From UBA1952 sp965246785 (GTDB taxonomy: Bacteria > Bacteroidota > Bacteroidia > Chitinophagales > Chitinophagaceae): a stretch of 64,000 bases of DNA. The stretch is taken from assembly GCA_965246785.1 (NCBI GenBank), contig CBDFFM010000027.1:1-64000 (forward strand), in the 5' to 3' direction. The stretch's first letter is position 1, and every line of letters starts with the position of its first letter. Both the position numbers and the translations under genes were made by a program. Below the pieces are notes generated by a model. That model ran no database searches. It had not been told where the DNA came from and saw nothing but the letters and a program-made list of their open reading frames with translations. Below, piece after piece: positions 61,072 to 64,000 of the stretch.

Positions 61072-62037
61072 ATGAGAAGTACTAAAAACCGCCGGGCCGT
61101 GATTGTGGGCATCGTGCTGGCCGTGGGCCTGCTGCTATTTGCGCTTGGCGTGTTTACGCTGGGCGGCCAGAAGAAGACCTTTACCACCACTATTACCTTA
61201 CAAGCCATTTTTGACGATGTCAACGGCCTCCAGCGGGGGAACAACATCTGGTTTTCCGGCGTAAAGGTTGGCACCATCCGCTCCATTCACTTTGACCCGA
61301 ATGCGAAGGTGCTGGTCGCGATGAATGTGGACGAAGATGTGCAGCGCTTTATCCATAAAGACGCCCGCGCCAAGGTGAGCACAGACGGGCTTATCGGCAA
61401 TAAAATCATCCAGATTTTCGGCGGCAATCCCGCCACCGGCCAGGTAGTGAGCGGCGATACGCTGCGCGTGGAAAGCGTGGCGGGCATGGAAGGCATGATG
61501 GACACCTTACAACAGAATAACCGAAACCTGCTGGCTATTACGGCAAATTTCCGGAACATAAGCAATGACCTGATAGCTGGCAAAGGCACCGCCGGCCGCA
61601 TCCTGACGCAGGATGAAATGGCCAATTCACTTCAGTCCAGCCTGAACGCACTGAATGTCGCCGTGAGGAATGCACAGGCGCTGACGACCAATCTGAATGC
61701 CTTCAGCGCACAGCTCAATAAGCCCGGCACTTTTGCCAGCGACCTTGTGCACGACACCGCTATCTTCCGCCGCGCACGCACGGCCGTGAGTCAGCTTCAG
61801 GCGGCTACCGCTAATATTCAGAACGTTTCCAACAAGCTCGGCGACCCTTCAACCCCGCTCGGCGTGCTGATGAGCGACCAGCAGGCCGCCGCTGACCTGC
61901 GGGCTACATTACGCAACCTCAATGCAGGCACCGCTAAGCTGGATACCAATATGGAGGCCCTTCAGCACAATTTTTTACTTAGAGGATTTTTTAAGAAGAA
62001 AAGGAAAGCGGAAGCAGCGGCGGCACATGGCAAATAG
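61072..62037 (+). CDS. MlaD-type MCE-domain protein
   Basis: 321 residues. One N-terminal membrane helix (about 8-28) and an MCE domain (about 35-115, with GLQRGNNIWFSGVKVGTI). The rest is helical, forming the long tail of the MlaD ring. It binds lipid in the periplasm. The C-terminus is basic (RGFFKKKRKAEAAAAHGK). No mlaB, mlaC or mlaA follows. Confidence 0.93.
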   Translation: MRSTKNRRAVIVGIVLAVGLLLFALGVFTLGGQKKTFTTTITLQAIFDDVNGLQRGNNIWFSGVKVGTIRSIHFDPNAKVLVAMNVDEDVQRFIHKDARAKVSTDGLIGNKIIQIFGGNPATGQVVSGDTLRVESVAGMEGMMDTLQQNNRNLLAITANFRNISNDLIAGKGTAGRILTQDEMANSLQSSLNALNVAVRNAQALTTNLNAFSAQLNKPGTFASDLVHDTAIFRRARTAVSQLQAATANIQNVSNKLGDPSTPLGVLMSDQQAAADLRATLRNLNAGTAKLDTNMEALQHNFLLRGFFKKKRKAEAAAAHGK

Positions 62038-62114
62038 CCGTTGCCAAAGGTCTCTCAAAGAAAATATTATCTTCAACCCCAAGCCCGCTTCCCTCGCCCA
62101 TCTGTTAGTTGCCA

Positions 62115-62741
62115 ATGAAAAAGATAGAACTGGAAATCGTAGCCCTTTCGCACAGCATTACGCAGACCCATTCCTATGCCGTCGTGCTCGGAGAAGTCAA
62201 TGGACTCCGCCGCCTGCCCATCGTCATTGGCGGCTTTGAGGCGCAGGCCATTGCCGTAGCGCTGGAGCGTATGGAGCCTTCCCGCCCGCTGACGCACGAC
62301 CTGTTTTCCAACTTTATGGCCACCTTCTCCATTGAATTGAACGAAGTGCTCATCTATAAGCTGGAGGAAGGCATCTTCTTCGCCCAGCTCGTATGCCAGG
62401 GCCCTGACGGCGATATCGTGGAAATTGACGCGCGCACTTCCGATGCCCTGGCGCTGGCCGTACGGGCCGGCTGCAAGATTTACACCTACGAGCAGATACT
62501 GGAGACGGCCGGGCTTTTCTTAGACCAGTCCGAAGGTGCCGGCGAGGAAGAAGGGGAAGGCAAAAAGCCGGCCCGCGCCAGCGGCTCCAACGCAAAAGTC
62601 TCCTCCGGCGGAACGGACAAAGACCTGAAAGGCATGAGCCTTGAAGATCTGAATGCCCTCCTGCAAACCGTATTGGAGCAGGAAGACTACGTCCGCGCAA
62701 TCCCCATACGGGACGAGATTAATGCACGGAAAGACAAGTAG
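62115..62741 (+). CDS. Bifunctional nuclease family protein (DUF151) with UVR-like C-terminus
   Basis: 208 residues. MKKIELEIVALSHSITQTHSYAVVLGE broken by the start, with LPIVIGGFEAQAIAVALE, PLTHDLFSNF and ARTSDALALAVRAG, matches the bifunctional nuclease domain (1-135). A Gly/Glu/Lys-rich linker leads to a C-terminal helix pair with LEQEDYVRAIPIRDEINAR, the UvrB/UvrC-type motif common in Bacteroidota members. ATG 62115 is the first Met. Nuclease activity is a family inference. Confidence 0.9.
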   Translation: MKKIELEIVALSHSITQTHSYAVVLGEVNGLRRLPIVIGGFEAQAIAVALERMEPSRPLTHDLFSNFMATFSIELNEVLIYKLEEGIFFAQLVCQGPDGDIVEIDARTSDALALAVRAGCKIYTYEQILETAGLFLDQSEGAGEEEGEGKKPARASGSNAKVSSGGTDKDLKGMSLEDLNALLQTVLEQEDYVRAIPIRDEINARKDK

Positions 62742-62821
62742 CACTACGCCGCTTTTAACCGCTTGCTGACGGCTGCTTACAGCCTTTGGCGGTAACTTGC
62801 TGTTCCTAATTTTTCTACGAC

Positions 62822-64000
62822 ATGAGCCTTCTCAAATGGCGCGGCCTGGTCTTTGGTTTTTTTCTTCTTACCGCCCTTTGCGGCGGTGAAGGCGCAAAGG
62901 CCCAGCGGGTATGCGGACAATCGTCCGTATTTAAGCAGATGGAAGCGGCGCAGCCCGCCGCTTATGCTGCCCTCCGCGAGCGTCACCGGGTGATGGCGGA
63001 TGGCTTCGCCCGCGCCGGCAATAATGCATTGGCGAGGGGGGCGGCCACCAATCCTATTCCCGTTGTCTTCCACATCCTCATTGATTCCATCCGCTACATC
63101 ACTATGGGGCGCGATACTGGGGTGCGCCGCCGGGTGGCCTCGCAGATGAAGGTGCTGAACGCCGACTACAACCGCCAGAATCCCGACAGTACGCGCATTC
63201 CTGCGCCTTTTAAGCCGCTCTATGCCAATGTAGCCTTCCAGTTTGGGCTGGCCAACGGCACCAGCGCCTATACCATCGCCCCCGGCATTGAAGTGAAGAT
63301 TGTTACCAGCAACCCCACCTACAGCGATATCACCACCGCCTACAACGCCAAGCAGAATACAGCCACCGGCCTCCCTCCCTGGGATAATACCAAATACCTC
63401 AACGTATGGGTGTGCCGCCTCACAAGCTCCGGTGCAGGTACGGTGCTGGGCGTTACGCTTCCGCCGCAGTTTGTCGGCTCCTCGTTTGGGGGGCATCTGG
63501 CTACGCCTGACGAGGTGGGCGTAGTAATGAACTATGCCGCGTTTGGCGTGCGGGAGTTTCCGCTGCAATATTTCTTCGGCTCCTTTGACCGCGGCCGCAC
63601 CCTTACGCATGAAGTAGGCCACCTCTTTGAGCTCTACCACACCTGGGGCGATGACGACAACAGCGACCAGGCCGGCTATTGCCCCAATGATAAGGTGGGT
63701 GGCAACATCGTAGGTTACGACGACGACATCTTCGATACGCCCCCGCAGGCGCGACGCACTTACTGCGACTACCCGAGCCACAACGGCACCTATTGCCCCA
63801 CCTTCCCGCTGACCGATAAGTGCTCCCCTGCCTCCCCCGGCGTGATGTACATGAACTACATGGACTATACCGACGATACGGCCATGCAGATGTTTACCGC
63901 CGGGCAGGCTGTGCACATGCAGCTTGCACTGCTTACCGATTTGCCCGGCCTTATCCAGCACCCGGAGCTTTCGCTGGCGGTGGCTGACGCGCGGCCGGCC
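62822..64000 (+). CDS. M43 (pappalysin-like) zinc metalloprotease, 3' end missing
   Basis: 393 residues visible, the frame is open to the window edge. Signal peptide (LVFGFFLLTALCGGEGAKA). The zinc site is HEVGHLFELYH (263-273), the extended HExxHxxxxxH of metzincins, followed by TWGDDD and the Met-turn VMYMNYMDYTDD (about 341). Cysteine pairs surround the active site. Bacteroidota M43 enzymes are usually secreted, often by T9SS; the C-terminus needed to tell is outside the window. The long open frame on the opposite strand is a shadow. Confidence 0.93.
   Translation, partial: MSLLKWRGLVFGFFLLTALCGGEGAKAQRVCGQSSVFKQMEAAQPAAYAALRERHRVMADGFARAGNNALARGAATNPIPVVFHILIDSIRYITMGRDTGVRRRVASQMKVLNADYNRQNPDSTRIPAPFKPLYANVAFQFGLANGTSAYTIAPGIEVKIVTSNPTYSDITTAYNAKQNTATGLPPWDNTKYLNVWVCRLTSSGAGTVLGVTLPPQFVGSSFGGHLATPDEVGVVMNYAAFGVREFPLQYFFGSFDRGRTLTHEVGHLFELYHTWGDDDNSDQAGYCPNDKVGGNIVGYDDDIFDTPPQARRTYCDYPSHNGTYCPTFPLTDKCSPASPGVMYMNYMDYTDDTAMQMFTAGQAVHMQLALLTDLPGLIQHPELSLAVADARPA

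Noticed and set aside
62777..63961. 394-codon open frame on the minus strand
   Set aside because: It lies opposite the M43 protease, whose signal peptide, HExxHxxxxxH and Met-turn are clear. The minus frame has no recognisable motif.

Overview
The window reads as a chromosome segment of a Bacteroidota bacterium, probably close to the Chitinophagales. Evidence: a type IX secretion (T9SS) C-terminal sorting domain on a large subtilase, a DUF1800/DUF1501 pair, a hemD/DUF4271 pair, a long Bacteroidota-type IspG with an inserted domain, several TAnnTTTG-type -7 promoter elements placed just before start codons, and almost no Shine-Dalgarno sequences. Coding DNA is GC-balanced to GC-rich, except for one clearly AT-rich gene at 12776-14053. 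No rRNA, tRNA or CRISPR array was recognised.

Layout. 1-4664: 3' end of ispH, a GxxExxY gene inside a 28-bp inverted-repeat cassette, then pyruvate carboxylase (minus strand) carrying a one-base frameshift. 4817-12692: M13 peptidase, TfoX-like protein, prfC, purine nucleoside phosphorylase flanked by two 28-bp palindromes, OmpA-like protein and M20 dipeptidase. 12776-15434: accessory stretch with an AT-rich TIR/deoxyribosyltransferase-like gene, a structured non-coding piece, a VapBC-type pair and an NTF2-like protein. 15449-32315: mostly housekeeping and envelope genes (L,D-transpeptidase, TlpA-like thioredoxin, FUSC transporter, AcpH, serine hydrolase, anmK, sucD with a frameshift that joins it to the anmK reading frame, guaB, aroQ, MarR, xerD, a LmbE-like deacetylase, a GT39-like membrane protein and a cysteine-cluster protein). 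32417-32760: eroded DUF433/DUF5615 toxin-antitoxin pair. 33031-35988: an unknown protein and rpsA. 36094-37681: a secreted-protein gene split cleanly by an IS982-family element. 37840-49311: small secreted protein, TMEM175 channel, CDGSH protein, DUF1800/DUF1501, a 1779-residue T9SS subtilase, hemD and DUF4271. 49385-53530: ispG, mnmH and selD. 53531-59418: M1 peptidase, DUF3307 with a SatD-like regulator behind an operator array, and an ABC exporter. 59480-62741: MlaE-MlaF-MlaD lipid transporter and a bifunctional-nuclease protein. 62822-end: a truncated M43 metalloprotease.

Working links. ispH and ispG are the last two [4Fe-4S] enzymes of the MEP isoprenoid pathway. mnmH and selD overlap and together would make 2-selenouridine in tRNA. 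MlaE/F/D form one ABC/MCE lipid transporter. SatD-like and DUF3307 form a small self-controlled operon.

Most interesting points: several families of inverted repeats sit at gene ends, some containing the stop codon itself. A palindromic segment lies in frame inside ispG. An AT-rich TIR-like gene is a lone candidate defence or signalling effector. The IS982 insertion can be reversed on paper to restore an intact frame. Three single-base frameshifts (pyc, sucD, DUF433) should be checked against reads before anything is concluded from them.
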